Of a DNA stretch of 64,000 bases, positions 17,727 through 27,715 are shown one piece after another (the stretch's first letter is position 1; each line of letters begins with the position of its first letter). Location of the stretch: contig NZ_SMFL01000006.1 in NCBI RefSeq assembly GCF_004349265.1, forward strand, positions 1-64,000, in the 5' to 3' direction. The notes beneath the pieces were generated by a model, which did not search any database, was not told the origin of the DNA, and saw only the letters and a list, made by a program, of their open reading frames with translations. Origin of the DNA: Dyadobacter psychrotolerans (lineage in GTDB: Bacteria; Bacteroidota; Bacteroidia; Cytophagales; Spirosomataceae). The position numbers and the translations under genes were made by a program.

Positions 17727-20700
17727 TTATAATTGCGCTTTGATAGAGAATCCGTAAGTACGTGTACCAGGGAAAGCAGACCATTGCAGACCTTGAGTAT
17801 TACCAATTCCATTCACACCTTCAGGATTCAGATTATCAGGCAGTGTGGTGAACAGATAGAATAAGTCACGGCCAATGACTGATAAAGATAGTCCCTGGAA
17901 TACTTTGGTTCTGGCTGCGATGCTTTTAGGAACTGTGTAAGTCAATGAAAGCTCTCTCAGCTTAGCCCATGAGTTTTCAAAAACAGAGGCGCTGCGGGGC
18001 ATGTGAATATCTGACCATCCGCCATAAACACTTGCATATTTGAACATGTAGTTAACCACATCCGTGTTTGGGGTACCGTCTTCAAAAACACCGTCAAGTA
18101 TTACACCATGATTTGCTTTTGTTTCGTCAGGATAAGTGTAAGGAAGTCCGCCACCGTTACGTTCCAGCAAGGTTTCAGGAGCAAGTCCGTTACCCATAGC
18201 AGCAGCGTAATCCGTTGAGTAAATCTGACCGCCGAATTTGTAATCGATCAGGGCATAAAAACTGAAATCTTTGTAACGGATGTTGTTACCCAAGCCTCCT
18301 GTTAATTTAGGAGTAGAATTTCCGATGGCAACCGGAGCGTCAGTAGTAACATATTTTGTACCCACCACTTTTTTTCCGTCGGCATCCATGATCTTCTGTA
18401 CGATTCTCTTGCCGTTCGCATGAATTTTATAATCGTATCCGTAGATGGTACCATAGTTTTCTCCAACTCTTACCTGCTGAGCTGCACCGTAAGTAATTCC
18501 AAATACATCGCCAAGGGGATAAGTATCAACGCCCTGATCAAGGCTCACAACTTTATTCTGGTTGTGCGCTCCGTTGAAGGTTGCATCCCATGTGAAGTTA
18601 TTTTGTTTGATTATAGAACCTCTCAGGATAAATTCAAACCCTTTGTTCTGCAACTCTCCTGTGTTGAATGTAACACTTTCCACACCCGAAGAAACCGGTA
18701 GCGGCGCACTTAAGATTTGGCTGGTTGAGTTGATCTGGTAGTAGGAAACATCCAATCCAAGTCTGTTATTAAGGAATCCAAGCTGAGTTCCCAACTCGAA
18801 TGATTTTGAGCGCTGTGGTTCAAGAGCCAAAGGAGGTAAACTTTTCTGCAGACTACGTGTTGGTGAACCGCCAAATGCTCCGGCAGTATACACGTAGCTC
18901 GTTCTGTAAGGATCTGTACCGTTTGCACTCGCTGCGTAAGCCACTCTCAATTTACCAAAGTCAAGCCACGATTTGGTTGACTCCATGCCGAATGCTTCCG
19001 TAAACACAAAGCTCAAACTTGCAGAAGGGTAAAAGAAGGAGTTTGTCGCAGTTGGCAATGTGGACGACCAGTCGTTTCTTCCTGTAACCTGTAAGAACAG
19101 ATAATCTTTATAACCTAAGTCAACAATACCATAAACAGAGTTGATTTTACTTTCCTGGCGGTATTCTTCCGGAAGCCATTTGGTGTAATCAGTTCCCAAA
19201 GTTGCAGTAGTGTTACGCAGGAAGTACTGATAAGGAACACCAAATGGACCGGCATTCCACTGTTTTGAGCCGTGGTAACGGTTATACCATGAACTTCCAC
19301 CACCTGTAAGACTGGCAGTAAGATCTTTGGTAAACAAATGGTCTGTATGAAGTGTACCGATTACCTCAGAAGTGATCGTGTAGTTTTTGTTCATTTCGTA
19401 ACCATACTCTCCATTTAACCCGGCAATATCTGTCGGTGTATATTTGGATTCGAATTCATTGGTGTTGTAATCGATACCCGTTCTTCCAACAAGGTTAAAC
19501 CAAGGTGTGATTTCAGCAGATAATTTCACCGATCCAAGCAATTGATCTCTCTGCAGATTCGTATTTCTCTCCATTGCATTCCAGTAAATGTCTTTACCAT
19601 AACCGGCATACGGGTAACTCAATGGATACTTATCTGTATTAAACATGTTTTTAGATCCGTCTGCGTTTTTGTAAACATCTTTTTCAATGTTTTTATAATC
19701 ACGTGACATACCGTAAACCATAAATTTAGTCCAGCTATTATTATCTCCGATGTTCGGGGTGTTCAAACGGTTAAAGCGTGTATAGCTTGAGGTTGCTTCT
19801 GCTTTAATCTTCTTCGAAATATCGATGTTCGAACCAATGTTTACCGTAGTCTGATCGTAGTTACTGTTTGGAACAATAGCTTTGTTATCGCTTCTGCTCA
19901 AAGAAACGCGAACGGTACCAAACTCACCGCCTCCCGAAAAGGATACGTTATGAGTCGTTGTATTGCCTGTTTTGAAAAAGGACTTAATGTTATCCGGATT
20001 TGGCTCCCATTTTCTTTTGGTGCCGTCCCACCACGTAATTTCGGTACCATCCAGTTTATGACCCCATGATGCACCTGTTCCGTACCAGCTAAATAATCCC
20101 CAGGAATTAAGTCCGCCCGGAACAGATCCCTGGCTGGCAAATTTGTCAGGAATGTTTGCACCTGACCACGGATCAGCAGCAGGGTATCTTGGATTTCCGG
20201 CAGCGTCTGTTGGAAAAGGTTTGTCAGCAGACCAAAGACCGATCGCTCCGCCATAACCGTATTCATTTTGAAAATCCTGGTAGCGATAAGCCTGAGTCCA
20301 TCTTGTAGAAAAGTTATAATCAATTCCTAAACCCGGCTTTTTCGTTCCTTTTTTCGTAGTAATTAAAATAACACCATTGGCTCCTCTTGCTCCATAAAGC
20401 GCAGCAGCCGTAGGTCCTTTCAATACGTTTACCTCCTGAACATCATCGCTGTTGATAAAGTTAAGATATGATCCCCAGTCTTTTAAAGCACCAAGATCGT
20501 TAGACTGAGTTCCTGATTTATTATCAAGCCCCATTGCATTTTCCTGAACCTGAACACCGTCTATAACCAAAAGAGGCTGGTTATTACCCAAAAGACTGTT
20601 GTTACCCCTTATAACTATACGTTGCGATCCACCCTCTACTCCGTTTGGGGTTGAGATGTTAAGACCGGCAACTTTACCCATCAAACCCTGCGCAAGGTTT

Positions 20701-21098
20701 GGTGGTGCTACTTTGGTAATATCCTTTGATTCAACTTTCTGAACGGAGTATCCGATTTGCCTTGACTCTTTTTGAATGCCTAGGGCAGTCACTACAACTT
20801 CTCCTAATTGCAGGTTATCTTCTGATAAGGAAATATCTAAAACAGAAGAGTTTCCAACAGCAGTTTCTTTGGTAACAAAACCAATAAATGAAACCACAAG
20901 CGTGTTGCCACCTGCGACATCAATAGAATACGTTCCGGCCAGATCCGAGGTCGTGCCCTTGGTAGTACCCTTTACAATGACCGAAGCGCCCGGGATCGCC
21001 GACCCTTTCCCGTCAGTGATCTTACCGGTTATGGTCTGTGCCATTACCGGAGCGCCTACCATCAAAAAGACAATAAGTCTGAGTAAAAAATTTCGCAT
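17727..21098 (-). CDS. SusC/RagA-family TonB-linked outer membrane protein
   Basis: A 1123-residue TonB-dependent transporter. The signal peptide MRNFLLRLIVFLMVGAPVMAQ is clear when translation begins at the ATG at 21098; the longer frame to 21140 adds an unlikely hydrophilic leader. The carboxypeptidase-like domain (TITGKITDGKGSAIPGASV), the segment LGEVVVTALGIQ, the plug (QPLLVIDGVQV, VLKGPTAAALYGARGANGVILITTKKG) and a long barrel follow in order. It pairs with the SusD gene immediately downstream and is the first gene of a roughly 12 kb minus-strand series. The 340-base leader upstream is very AT-rich but lacks an exact TAnnTTTG box. Confidence 0.92.
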   Translation of the reverse strand: MRNFLLRLIVFLMVGAPVMAQTITGKITDGKGSAIPGASVIVKGTTKGTTSDLAGTYSIDVAGGNTLVVSFIGFVTKETAVGNSSVLDISLSEDNLQLGEVVVTALGIQKESRQIGYSVQKVESKDITKVAPPNLAQGLMGKVAGLNISTPNGVEGGSQRIVIRGNNSLLGNNQPLLVIDGVQVQENAMGLDNKSGTQSNDLGALKDWGSYLNFINSDDVQEVNVLKGPTAAALYGARGANGVILITTKKGTKKPGLGIDYNFSTRWTQAYRYQDFQNEYGYGGAIGLWSADKPFPTDAAGNPRYPAADPWSGANIPDKFASQGSVPGGLNSWGLFSWYGTGASWGHKLDGTEITWWDGTKRKWEPNPDNIKSFFKTGNTTTHNVSFSGGGEFGTVRVSLSRSDNKAIVPNSNYDQTTVNIGSNIDISKKIKAEATSSYTRFNRLNTPNIGDNNSWTKFMVYGMSRDYKNIEKDVYKNADGSKNMFNTDKYPLSYPYAGYGKDIYWNAMERNTNLQRDQLLGSVKLSAEITPWFNLVGRTGIDYNTNEFESKYTPTDIAGLNGEYGYEMNKNYTITSEVIGTLHTDHLFTKDLTASLTGGGSSWYNRYHGSKQWNAGPFGVPYQYFLRNTTATLGTDYTKWLPEEYRQESKINSVYGIVDLGYKDYLFLQVTGRNDWSSTLPTATNSFFYPSASLSFVFTEAFGMESTKSWLDFGKLRVAYAASANGTDPYRTSYVYTAGAFGGSPTRSLQKSLPPLALEPQRSKSFELGTQLGFLNNRLGLDVSYYQINSTSQILSAPLPVSSGVESVTFNTGELQNKGFEFILRGSIIKQNNFTWDATFNGAHNQNKVVSLDQGVDTYPLGDVFGITYGAAQQVRVGENYGTIYGYDYKIHANGKRIVQKIMDADGKKVVGTKYVTTDAPVAIGNSTPKLTGGLGNNIRYKDFSFYALIDYKFGGQIYSTDYAAAMGNGLAPETLLERNGGGLPYTYPDETKANHGVILDGVFEDGTPNTDVVNYMFKYASVYGGWSDIHMPRSASVFENSWAKLRELSLTYTVPKSIAARTKVFQGLSLSVIGRDLFYLFTTLPDNLNPEGVNGIGNTQGLQWSAFPGTRTYGFSIKAQL

Positions 21099-21437
21099 AT
21101 AATGTATTGGGTTATAGTGAATATTTCTCTCCCTTGTCATAAAACTTATACTAAAATGGCAGAAGGAGAATCATGATGCCAAATTAATAAATTATTTTAA
21201 TAATTATTCTGCAATTAGTTAATTTTTTTTTCAAAAACTCCATAGTAAAGGTATCAACGATAGAGATAACCCCAAATAATCTATTGCTTTTTTACTATTA
21301 CCCGAAAGAATATTCGCCTTAGTCTGTCGTAAGACAAACAAATACAACATCTTAACAATAAAATATTTTTTATTGGAATAGTATTATAAAGAAGAAGATT
21401 TCACCGGTTTTTGGCTGACCCTAAACGTATTTGAAGG
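21099..21437. other. AT-rich intergenic region upstream of the SusC series
   Basis: This 339-base gap between argB and the first susC holds no open frame I would support. It is strongly AT-rich around 21181-21235, with A/T runs that could be an UP-like or promoter region for the minus-strand susC. I found no exact -7 consensus on the minus strand and no terminator with a good stem for argB. Confidence 0.5.
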
Positions 21438-22220
21438 TCAAGTAAGAGACAGCGAAGTTCCAGCTGATCCTGAAATTGCAGTCTGCAGCTCATCAGCGTG
21501 ACATATTGTTACCTTAAAAACACCTTCATCTAACGCCACAAAAGCATTGTCAAGTTTAGGAATCATTCCTTTATTTATTACGCCGGAATTTTTATATTGT
21601 GAATAGGTAGAAGGTGTTAGGGAATTAATAACGGCATTGTCATCATCCGGATCTGAAAGGACACCCTTTTTCTCAAAGCAGTAAATCAGATTTACTTCAT
21701 AGTGTTTTGCCATCGCCACGGCTACTGCCGACGCCATGGTGTCAGCATTGGTATTAAGAAGTAACCCCTGGTCACTATACGTGAGCGGCGCTATTACAGG
21801 TGTGAGGCTGCTTTTCAGCAAAGCCTCAATCTGAATATCGTTCACTTCTTCAATATCTCCTACAAAACCATAATCGATTGTTTTGACCGGACGTTTGACC
21901 GAACGTATGATCCCGCCATCGGCACCGGTTAGCCCGATCGCATTACATTTAACCGCCTGTAACTGCGCAACCAGATTTTTATTCACCAGCCCCCCATATA
22001 CCATCGTCACCACATCCAGCATTGCCTTATCCGTGATCCGGCGGCCTTCAACCATCACCGTTTCGATCTGAAGTTTCGCAGCCATTTGCGTTGCGACTTT
22101 TCCGCCGCCGTGTACCAGTATCTTTGGTGAAGGTAATTTTGCAAAATCATTTAAAAACCGGGAGCAGGCTTCCGGATTATCGATTACATTTCCACCAATT
22201 TTTACAACGTACAAAGGCAT
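21438..22220 (-). CDS. argB: Acetylglutamate kinase
   Basis: ArgB phosphorylates N-acetylglutamate (or the N-succinyl analogue used in Bacteroidetes) in arginine biosynthesis. The 260-residue protein starts MPLYVVKIGGNVIDN, shows the nucleotide/substrate glycine motif HGGGKVATQM near residue 39-48, EGRRITDKAMLD, and the C-terminal NTNADTMASAVAVAMAKHYEVNLIYCFEKKGVL of the amino-acid kinase fold. The ATG at 22220 is used rather than the one two codons upstream, as the usual KIGG start. It is not next to other arg genes; argH is 15 kb away on the other strand. Confidence 0.9.
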   Translation of the reverse strand: MPLYVVKIGGNVIDNPEACSRFLNDFAKLPSPKILVHGGGKVATQMAAKLQIETVMVEGRRITDKAMLDVVTMVYGGLVNKNLVAQLQAVKCNAIGLTGADGGIIRSVKRPVKTIDYGFVGDIEEVNDIQIEALLKSSLTPVIAPLTYSDQGLLLNTNADTMASAVAVAMAKHYEVNLIYCFEKKGVLSDPDDDNAVINSLTPSTYSQYKNSGVINKGMIPKLDNAFVALDEGVFKVTICHADELQTAISGSAGTSLSLT

Positions 22221-22255
22221 AAGCATAGAATGATCTGTTTTTCTGGCAAAGAACG

Positions 22256-22263
22256 TATGTTTG
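22256..22263 (+). promoter_or_regulatory. Promoter -7 box (TATGTTTG), candidate for dsbD
   Basis: The 8-mer matches TAnnTTTG and points toward dsbD, 160 bases upstream of its ATG. A T-rich segment 20 bases upstream could serve as -33. The long leader it implies contains a hairpin at 22382-22402. Confidence 0.4.
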
Positions 22264-22381
22264 CATGAAATTACATTTCAATCAGACGATTTTGCTGAAT
22301 GAATTTTTTCATAAAAATTACGTTGGGTACATTAAGCCGGAGTAAAATCTACAAGCTTACCAGACAATTTAATTAAAAAAC

Positions 22382-22402
22382 GCAGGATGTGTTTTATCCT
22401 GC
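22382..22402 (+). other. Stem-loop in the dsbD leader
   Basis: GCAGGAT (22382-22388) pairs with ATCCTGC (22396-22402) around a 7-base loop. It lies 20 bases before the dsbD start codon and could influence translation. No T tract follows. Confidence 0.4.
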
Positions 22403-22422
22403 ATTTACCGCCGACATATCAG

Positions 22423-24516
22423 ATGAACCGTTTTATTTTTCTTTCGTTTCTTGCCTTCACTTTTCTGACAAGCACGCTTTCATACAGCCAGATTCAAGAT
22501 GTGGCTCGCTGGACTTACGCCTTTTCCAAGACGGATGTTAAAAAGGGTGAAACTGTCGATCTTGTTTTTACAGCAGTAGTTGACAACGACTGGTATATCT
22601 ACGCCTCCGATTTCGATCCTGATCTTGGCCCGACGCTTACAACGATCAAGCTGGAGACAAACAAATCCTTTGAGATTATAGGTAAACTGAAATCGATTAA
22701 TCCAAAGCAAAAGTATGAGGACGTATGGCAGGGCAACGTGCGTTATTTTGACAAAAAGGCCGTTTTTAAACAAACGGTAAAAATCCTGACAGACAATCCG
22801 ATTATTAAAGGAGCCTTAGATTACCAAACATGCCGCCACACAAACGGAGTTTGCGTTCAGGGGAATAAAGATTTTGAGTTTAAAGGAATAAAGGTTGTGG
22901 CAGGTATTGCTGCTCCATCCGAAACAACTGTTGGTGCTGTAAATCAGGAAGAAAATAAGACCTCAGATGAAGCGACCAGCGCGCCAGCTGTTGCTTCATC
23001 CACAGATTCTTCTTCCACAATACCAGTAAATACAGATTCTGTCTCTGCCAGCACCACGGCAACCATTCAGCCTGTTTCCTCAGAAGATCCGGCAGCGGGC
23101 AAGTCGCTCTGGGGTTTTGCATTGGCTGCATTTTTATCGGGACTGGTTGCTTTGCTTACGCCCTGTGTGTTTCCAATTATACCTATGACGGTAAGTTATT
23201 TTACCAATCAGGAAAATGGAAAGGTTAAGGCACTTTTGTACGGACTTTCTATCGTACTTATTTATACATTAATAGGAACCGTAGTTTCCCGCATCAACGG
23301 GCCGGCTTTCGCCAATTTTCTGAGCACGCACTGGTTTCCAAATCTGCTGTTTTTTGCCGTCTTTTTTGTTTTTGCCCTATCCTTTCTTGGGCTTTTCGAG
23401 ATTGTTTTGCCAAGTCGTTTTGTAAATAAAATGGATGCAAAAGCCGACAGAGGCGGGTATGCGGGTATTTTCTTTATGGCATTTACGCTTGTGCTGGTTT
23501 CCTTTTCCTGCACAGGCCCAATTGTAGGGAGTTTGCTGGTTGCTTCTGCAGGAGGCGAGGTTATAAAACCGATCATCGGTATGGCCGCGTTTTCTGCTGC
23601 TTTTGCTATTCCTTTTACTTTGTTTGCCCTATTTCCGCAATGGCTTAAATCCCTGCCTAAATCGGGCGGCTGGCTGAATACGGTGAAAGTCGTTTTGGGC
23701 TTCCTGGAACTTGCTCTGGCTCTCAAATTTTTCAGTATAGCTGATCAGGTTTATCACTGGCGTTTGCTCGACAGAGAAGTTTATCTAGCTTTCTGGATCG
23801 TCATTTTCGGTATGCTTGGTTTTTATCTTTTGGGTAAAATACGGACGCCGCATGATTCGGTTGTTGAGAAGGTCAGTGTGCCGAGGATTTTGCTTTCAAT
23901 TGTAACTTTCACCTTCGTTATTTACATGATTCCCGGCATGTGGGGAGCCCCTTTGAAAGCATTGGCAGGTTATCTCCCTCCCCAATCTACGCTGGATTTT
24001 GATTTAAGTAAACGAACCACCGGCACTGCAAAAGCGGCTTCCGGAGAGGTAAAAAAATATGCAGACCTGTTTCACCTGCCGCATGAGCTCGACGGCTTTT
24101 TTGATTACAAAGATGCACTGGCTTATGCAAAAAAAGTAAACAAACCGGTATTTATCGATTTTACTGGTCACGGCTGTGTAAACTGCCGCGAAATGGAAGC
24201 ACGTGTATGGCCGGATCCGGAAGTACTTAAAAGACTTGAAAATGACTTTGTAATCGTAGCGCTTTATGTTGATGATAAGACAGAATTGCCCGAATCGGAA
24301 TGGTATACTTCCACGTATGACAAAAAAGTAAAAAAAACCATCGGTGCACAGAATGGCGATTTGCAGATTACGAAATACAATAACAACGCACAGCCGCATT
24401 ATTGTATCGTAGATAACGAAGGAAACCTGCTTGTTCCGCCAAAAAACTATGATCTGAGCCCTGCAAGTTTCGCCTCTTATCTGGATAGCGGAAAAGCTGC
24501 TTATAAAGGGAAGTGA
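22423..24516 (+). CDS. dsbD: Thiol:disulfide interchange protein DsbD
   Basis: DsbD moves electrons from cytoplasmic thioredoxin across the inner membrane to periplasmic thiol proteins. The 697-residue protein has a signal peptide, an N-terminal DsbD-alpha-like domain (about 20-160), a Ser/Thr-rich linker, a membrane domain of eight or so helices (about 225-515) with the cysteine motifs LTPCVFPIIPMTVSYF and SFSCTGPIVGSLL, and a C-terminal thioredoxin-like domain (about 555-697) with the active-site pair C585-x-x-C588 in GCVNCRE. The ATG at 22423 begins a proper signal peptide. It may feed the exported redoxin or cytochrome c maturation; that link is inference. Confidence 0.9.
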   Translation: MNRFIFLSFLAFTFLTSTLSYSQIQDVARWTYAFSKTDVKKGETVDLVFTAVVDNDWYIYASDFDPDLGPTLTTIKLETNKSFEIIGKLKSINPKQKYEDVWQGNVRYFDKKAVFKQTVKILTDNPIIKGALDYQTCRHTNGVCVQGNKDFEFKGIKVVAGIAAPSETTVGAVNQEENKTSDEATSAPAVASSTDSSSTIPVNTDSVSASTTATIQPVSSEDPAAGKSLWGFALAAFLSGLVALLTPCVFPIIPMTVSYFTNQENGKVKALLYGLSIVLIYTLIGTVVSRINGPAFANFLSTHWFPNLLFFAVFFVFALSFLGLFEIVLPSRFVNKMDAKADRGGYAGIFFMAFTLVLVSFSCTGPIVGSLLVASAGGEVIKPIIGMAAFSAAFAIPFTLFALFPQWLKSLPKSGGWLNTVKVVLGFLELALALKFFSIADQVYHWRLLDREVYLAFWIVIFGMLGFYLLGKIRTPHDSVVEKVSVPRILLSIVTFTFVIYMIPGMWGAPLKALAGYLPPQSTLDFDLSKRTTGTAKAASGEVKKYADLFHLPHELDGFFDYKDALAYAKKVNKPVFIDFTGHGCVNCREMEARVWPDPEVLKRLENDFVIVALYVDDKTELPESEWYTSTYDKKVKKTIGAQNGDLQITKYNNNAQPHYCIVDNEGNLLVPPKNYDLSPASFASYLDSGKAAYKGK

Positions 24517-24522
24517 CACAAC

Positions 24523-24548
24523 TAACCCCAGGTTTAAACCTGGGGTTA
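24523..24548. terminator. Perfect 26-base palindrome, bidirectional terminator
   Basis: The 13-base arms from TAACCCCAGG to CCTGGGGTTA are perfectly complementary. It lies 7 bases after dsbD and 16 bases before the end of the convergent RND pump gene, the position of a shared terminator. T tracts are weak on both sides. Confidence 0.8.
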
Positions 24549-24563
24549 AGTAATACTACTAAA

Positions 24564-27500
24564 CTAAGCCTCCAACACCAACTCCTCTTCCTTCTTTTTC
24601 TTATTCGAACGTCTTTCAAAACGCTCTTTAATTTTATCTACAACATAATAAACTGCCGGTACCAGGAAGAGCGTCAGCATTAAAGAACTGGTAAGTCCGC
24701 CGATAATCACCCAGGCCATTCCGTTTTTCACTTCGGCTCCGTCGCCGGATGCCAGTGCTATCGGCAACATACCTGCGATCATCGCTATGGTTGTCATTAA
24801 AATCGGGCGCAGACGTTCCTTACCTGCTTCGATCAAAGCTTCTTTCAAACTGCGGCCCTCTTCTTTAAGCTGATTTGTAAAATCGACAATCAGGATCGCA
24901 TTCTTGGCCACAAGTCCCAAAAGCATGATCATCCCGACAATGGAGAAAATCGTAAGGCTTTCCATCGTGAGCGCCAATGCAGTTAATGCGCCAACCAAGG
25001 CAACCGGAATTGAGAACAAAACCACAAAAGGATAAATCAAACTTTCATAAAGCGCCACCATGATCAGGTAAATTAACACAATACCTAAAATTAAAGCTGC
25101 TCCCAAACTCCCGAATGCATCTGCCTGGTTTTTAAGATCGCCTCTGTATTCAACACTGATTCCCTCGGGCAATTTATAAGTTGCCATTTTCGCCTGTATA
25201 TCAGCACCAATTGAACCGGACGGGCGGCCAATGGCCTGAGAATTGACAGAAATAGACGAGAGACGGTCAATCCGCTGCAAAACACTTTCTCCGATCCCTT
25301 CCCTGATCGTAGCAAACTGCGACAATTCAAAGGTTTGTCCTTTTGAGTTCACGAAAGTCAGTTGACGAATGTTATCGGCTTTTGAGCGGTCAAACTGGTC
25401 CAGACTGATCATGATGTCGTATTCTTTGCCATTTTGCTTGAATTTCGAACGGTCGTCACCGCGGAAAGCAGTTTGCAGCGCCACACCCACTTCGGCAGCA
25501 TTAATTCCAAACTGCGCCATTTTATCGCGGTCCAGTGTCACACCGACTTCCGGTTTCGGATCATCTACGGAATAATCGACATTCTGAGTTCCCGGAATCG
25601 AAGCCACAATTTGTTTTACCTCAGCAGCAGTTTTGCGGATCACGGCCATATCTGTCCCTTTAATCGCAACCTGAATTGGTGCCTGGTTCGCATTACCTGT
25701 GATCGAAGTCGGACTTACTGTAACCTTCACCCCAGGAATCTGTAAAATTTCCTTTTGGATTTCAACTCCAAAATCCTCAGCCGAAATAGTTCTGTCCTTT
25801 TTATCTACCATTTTTACTGTAAGATTAGCCAGGTTACTATTTGAAGTTGCGCCCAAACCACCGTTACTAAAACCGACATTGGTAAAAACATTTACAACTT
25901 CCTTTTTGGCAAGAAGCAGTTTCTCGACCTTCTGAGCTACCTGATTGGTTTGATACACAGATACAGTCGGTGCCATTTCAACTGTGACATCCAGTTCACC
26001 TTTATCACTTTGCTGCATAAATGCTGCACCGATAAATCCGCCTGGTACCAATGCAATTGATCCAACGATCAGGAAAAGAGAAATTATAAAAATATATCTT
26101 TTATGACCCAAAACCCAGGTCAAAATCCTTCCATATTCTTCCTTAACACGATCCAGAAAATTTTCAAAACCGATGTTCAAACGGCCCCACAAACTGTTTT
26201 TACTCAATACTTCTATTTTACCAAAACGTGAAGCTAAAAGTGGAGTCAGTGTAAAGGAAACCATTAAACTCATTAAAGTCGAGAATACAACCACGAGTGA
26301 AAATTCTCTCAAAATATTTCCGATCAAACCTGATGTTAAGGCAAGCGGCACAAAAACCACGACGTCGACCAGGGTAATGGCCAAAGCAGTAAAACCGATT
26401 TCACTACGCCCGTCCAGCGCAGCCTGACGTTTGTTTTTGCCCATTTCCATGTGGCGGTTGATGTTTTCCAAAACCACAATTGAATCATCGACCAAAATAC
26501 CTACAACCAGCGAAAGTGCCATCAAGGTCATCAGGTTTAGCGAAAACCCTAGTGCACTCATCAGAATAAATGTCGGGATCATCGAGGATGGCAGCGACAC
26601 CAGGATAAACATCGAACTTCTGAAACTATGCAGGAACAACAACATCACTACGGATACAATCAATACCGCAAGACCAAGGTCAAATACAACCGCATTGGCA
26701 GAAGCCAGTGTATAAATCGACTGATCGGAAGCAATATTAAATTTCAGGTCAACATTCTGATACTGTTTTTCAAGAACTTTAAGTCTTTCGGTTGTCAGCT
26801 TGCTCACATCCACTGCATTCGCATCCGATTGTTTTTGGATTTGCAAAGCAACCGACGGACGGCCGTTGATGTGGTTGATAGCAGTTTGGTCTGCGATACC
26901 ATCCACTACTTCGGCAACGTCTTTCAGATAAACCTCCCCACCAGTAGCTGAGCGGCCAATGCTGATGTTACGCAAATTTTCAACTGTTGTCAGTTTCGCA
27001 TCAAAACGAATAGAAAGCTGGTCGGCCTGTGTTTTAACCTGTCCTGCCGGATACGAGGTATTGGCGCTGTTGATTGCCTGAGACACCTGCCCGATCGACA
27101 TTTTATAACCTTTCAGTTTTTCCTGGCTAACGTTCACCTGAATCTGGCGTTCTGTTCCGCCGATGATCGTAACCTGACCAACACCCGTAACATTGGAAAG
27201 CTGTGGTTTCAATTTATCATCAAGCAAATCATAAAGTTCCGAAGGCGACATATTGGCTGTCACACCCATCCTTAAAACCGGAATTTCATCAGTAGAAAAC
27301 TTGTTGATTACCGGCCGGTCTGCATCGTCGGGAAGCAAAGAAATTACCTGCTCGACTTTCCGCTGAGCTTCCTGCTGGGCCAGATCGACACTAACACCCT
27401 GTTTCAGCTGAATAATGACAGACGACACGCCTTCCTGCGAAGTAGAGTTGATCTGATCCAGACCTTCAATGGCAGAAACGGCATCTTCGATGTGTTTGGT

Positions 27501-27689
27501 AACATTGGTTTCAACCTCATCGGCCGCCGCACCGCGATAGGTTGTCATTACGCTGACAACATTGGCCTCAAACTTGGGTAACAAGTTATAAGACAATTGC
27601 TTATAGCTGATCACACCGAACAGGATCAGAACGGTGAAAACCACCGTAATGAAGAGCGGTCTTTTTACGGCTACTTCTGTGATAGACAT
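24564..27689 (-). CDS. RND efflux transporter, inner-membrane pump (HAE1-like)
   Basis: The 1041-residue protein is a proton-driven RND pump. It starts MSITEVAVKRPLFITVVFTVLIL, the classic first helix, and shows two repeats of a helix plus a large periplasmic loop. The helix-4 aspartates that carry protons are in VVGILVDDSIVVLENINRHME (about residues 398-418), and the C-terminal half has GLVAKNAILIVDFTNQLKEEG. It completes a tripartite system with the adaptor and TolC-like genes upstream in the same operon. Substrates cannot be read, but control by MarR suggests toxic organic compounds. Confidence 0.93.
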   Translation of the reverse strand: MSITEVAVKRPLFITVVFTVLILFGVISYKQLSYNLLPKFEANVVSVMTTYRGAAADEVETNVTKHIEDAVSAIEGLDQINSTSQEGVSSVIIQLKQGVSVDLAQQEAQRKVEQVISLLPDDADRPVINKFSTDEIPVLRMGVTANMSPSELYDLLDDKLKPQLSNVTGVGQVTIIGGTERQIQVNVSQEKLKGYKMSIGQVSQAINSANTSYPAGQVKTQADQLSIRFDAKLTTVENLRNISIGRSATGGEVYLKDVAEVVDGIADQTAINHINGRPSVALQIQKQSDANAVDVSKLTTERLKVLEKQYQNVDLKFNIASDQSIYTLASANAVVFDLGLAVLIVSVVMLLFLHSFRSSMFILVSLPSSMIPTFILMSALGFSLNLMTLMALSLVVGILVDDSIVVLENINRHMEMGKNKRQAALDGRSEIGFTALAITLVDVVVFVPLALTSGLIGNILREFSLVVVFSTLMSLMVSFTLTPLLASRFGKIEVLSKNSLWGRLNIGFENFLDRVKEEYGRILTWVLGHKRYIFIISLFLIVGSIALVPGGFIGAAFMQQSDKGELDVTVEMAPTVSVYQTNQVAQKVEKLLLAKKEVVNVFTNVGFSNGGLGATSNSNLANLTVKMVDKKDRTISAEDFGVEIQKEILQIPGVKVTVSPTSITGNANQAPIQVAIKGTDMAVIRKTAAEVKQIVASIPGTQNVDYSVDDPKPEVGVTLDRDKMAQFGINAAEVGVALQTAFRGDDRSKFKQNGKEYDIMISLDQFDRSKADNIRQLTFVNSKGQTFELSQFATIREGIGESVLQRIDRLSSISVNSQAIGRPSGSIGADIQAKMATYKLPEGISVEYRGDLKNQADAFGSLGAALILGIVLIYLIMVALYESLIYPFVVLFSIPVALVGALTALALTMESLTIFSIVGMIMLLGLVAKNAILIVDFTNQLKEEGRSLKEALIEAGKERLRPILMTTIAMIAGMLPIALASGDGAEVKNGMAWVIIGGLTSSLMLTLFLVPAVYYVVDKIKERFERRSNKKKKEEELVLEA

Positions 27690-27715
27690 ATTATTGGTAT
27701 TTTCTGTGAAAATAA

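Noticed and set aside
10731..21098. A polysaccharide-utilisation locus with defined substrate
   Set aside because: No glycosidase, lyase or hybrid regulator is next to the tandem SusCD pairs, so no substrate can be named.
24004..24519. Open frame of 171 codons on the minus strand opposite dsbD
   Set aside because: The plus strand encodes the DsbD thioredoxin domain with its CxxC; the antisense product is aromatic-rich and lacks any recognisable feature.
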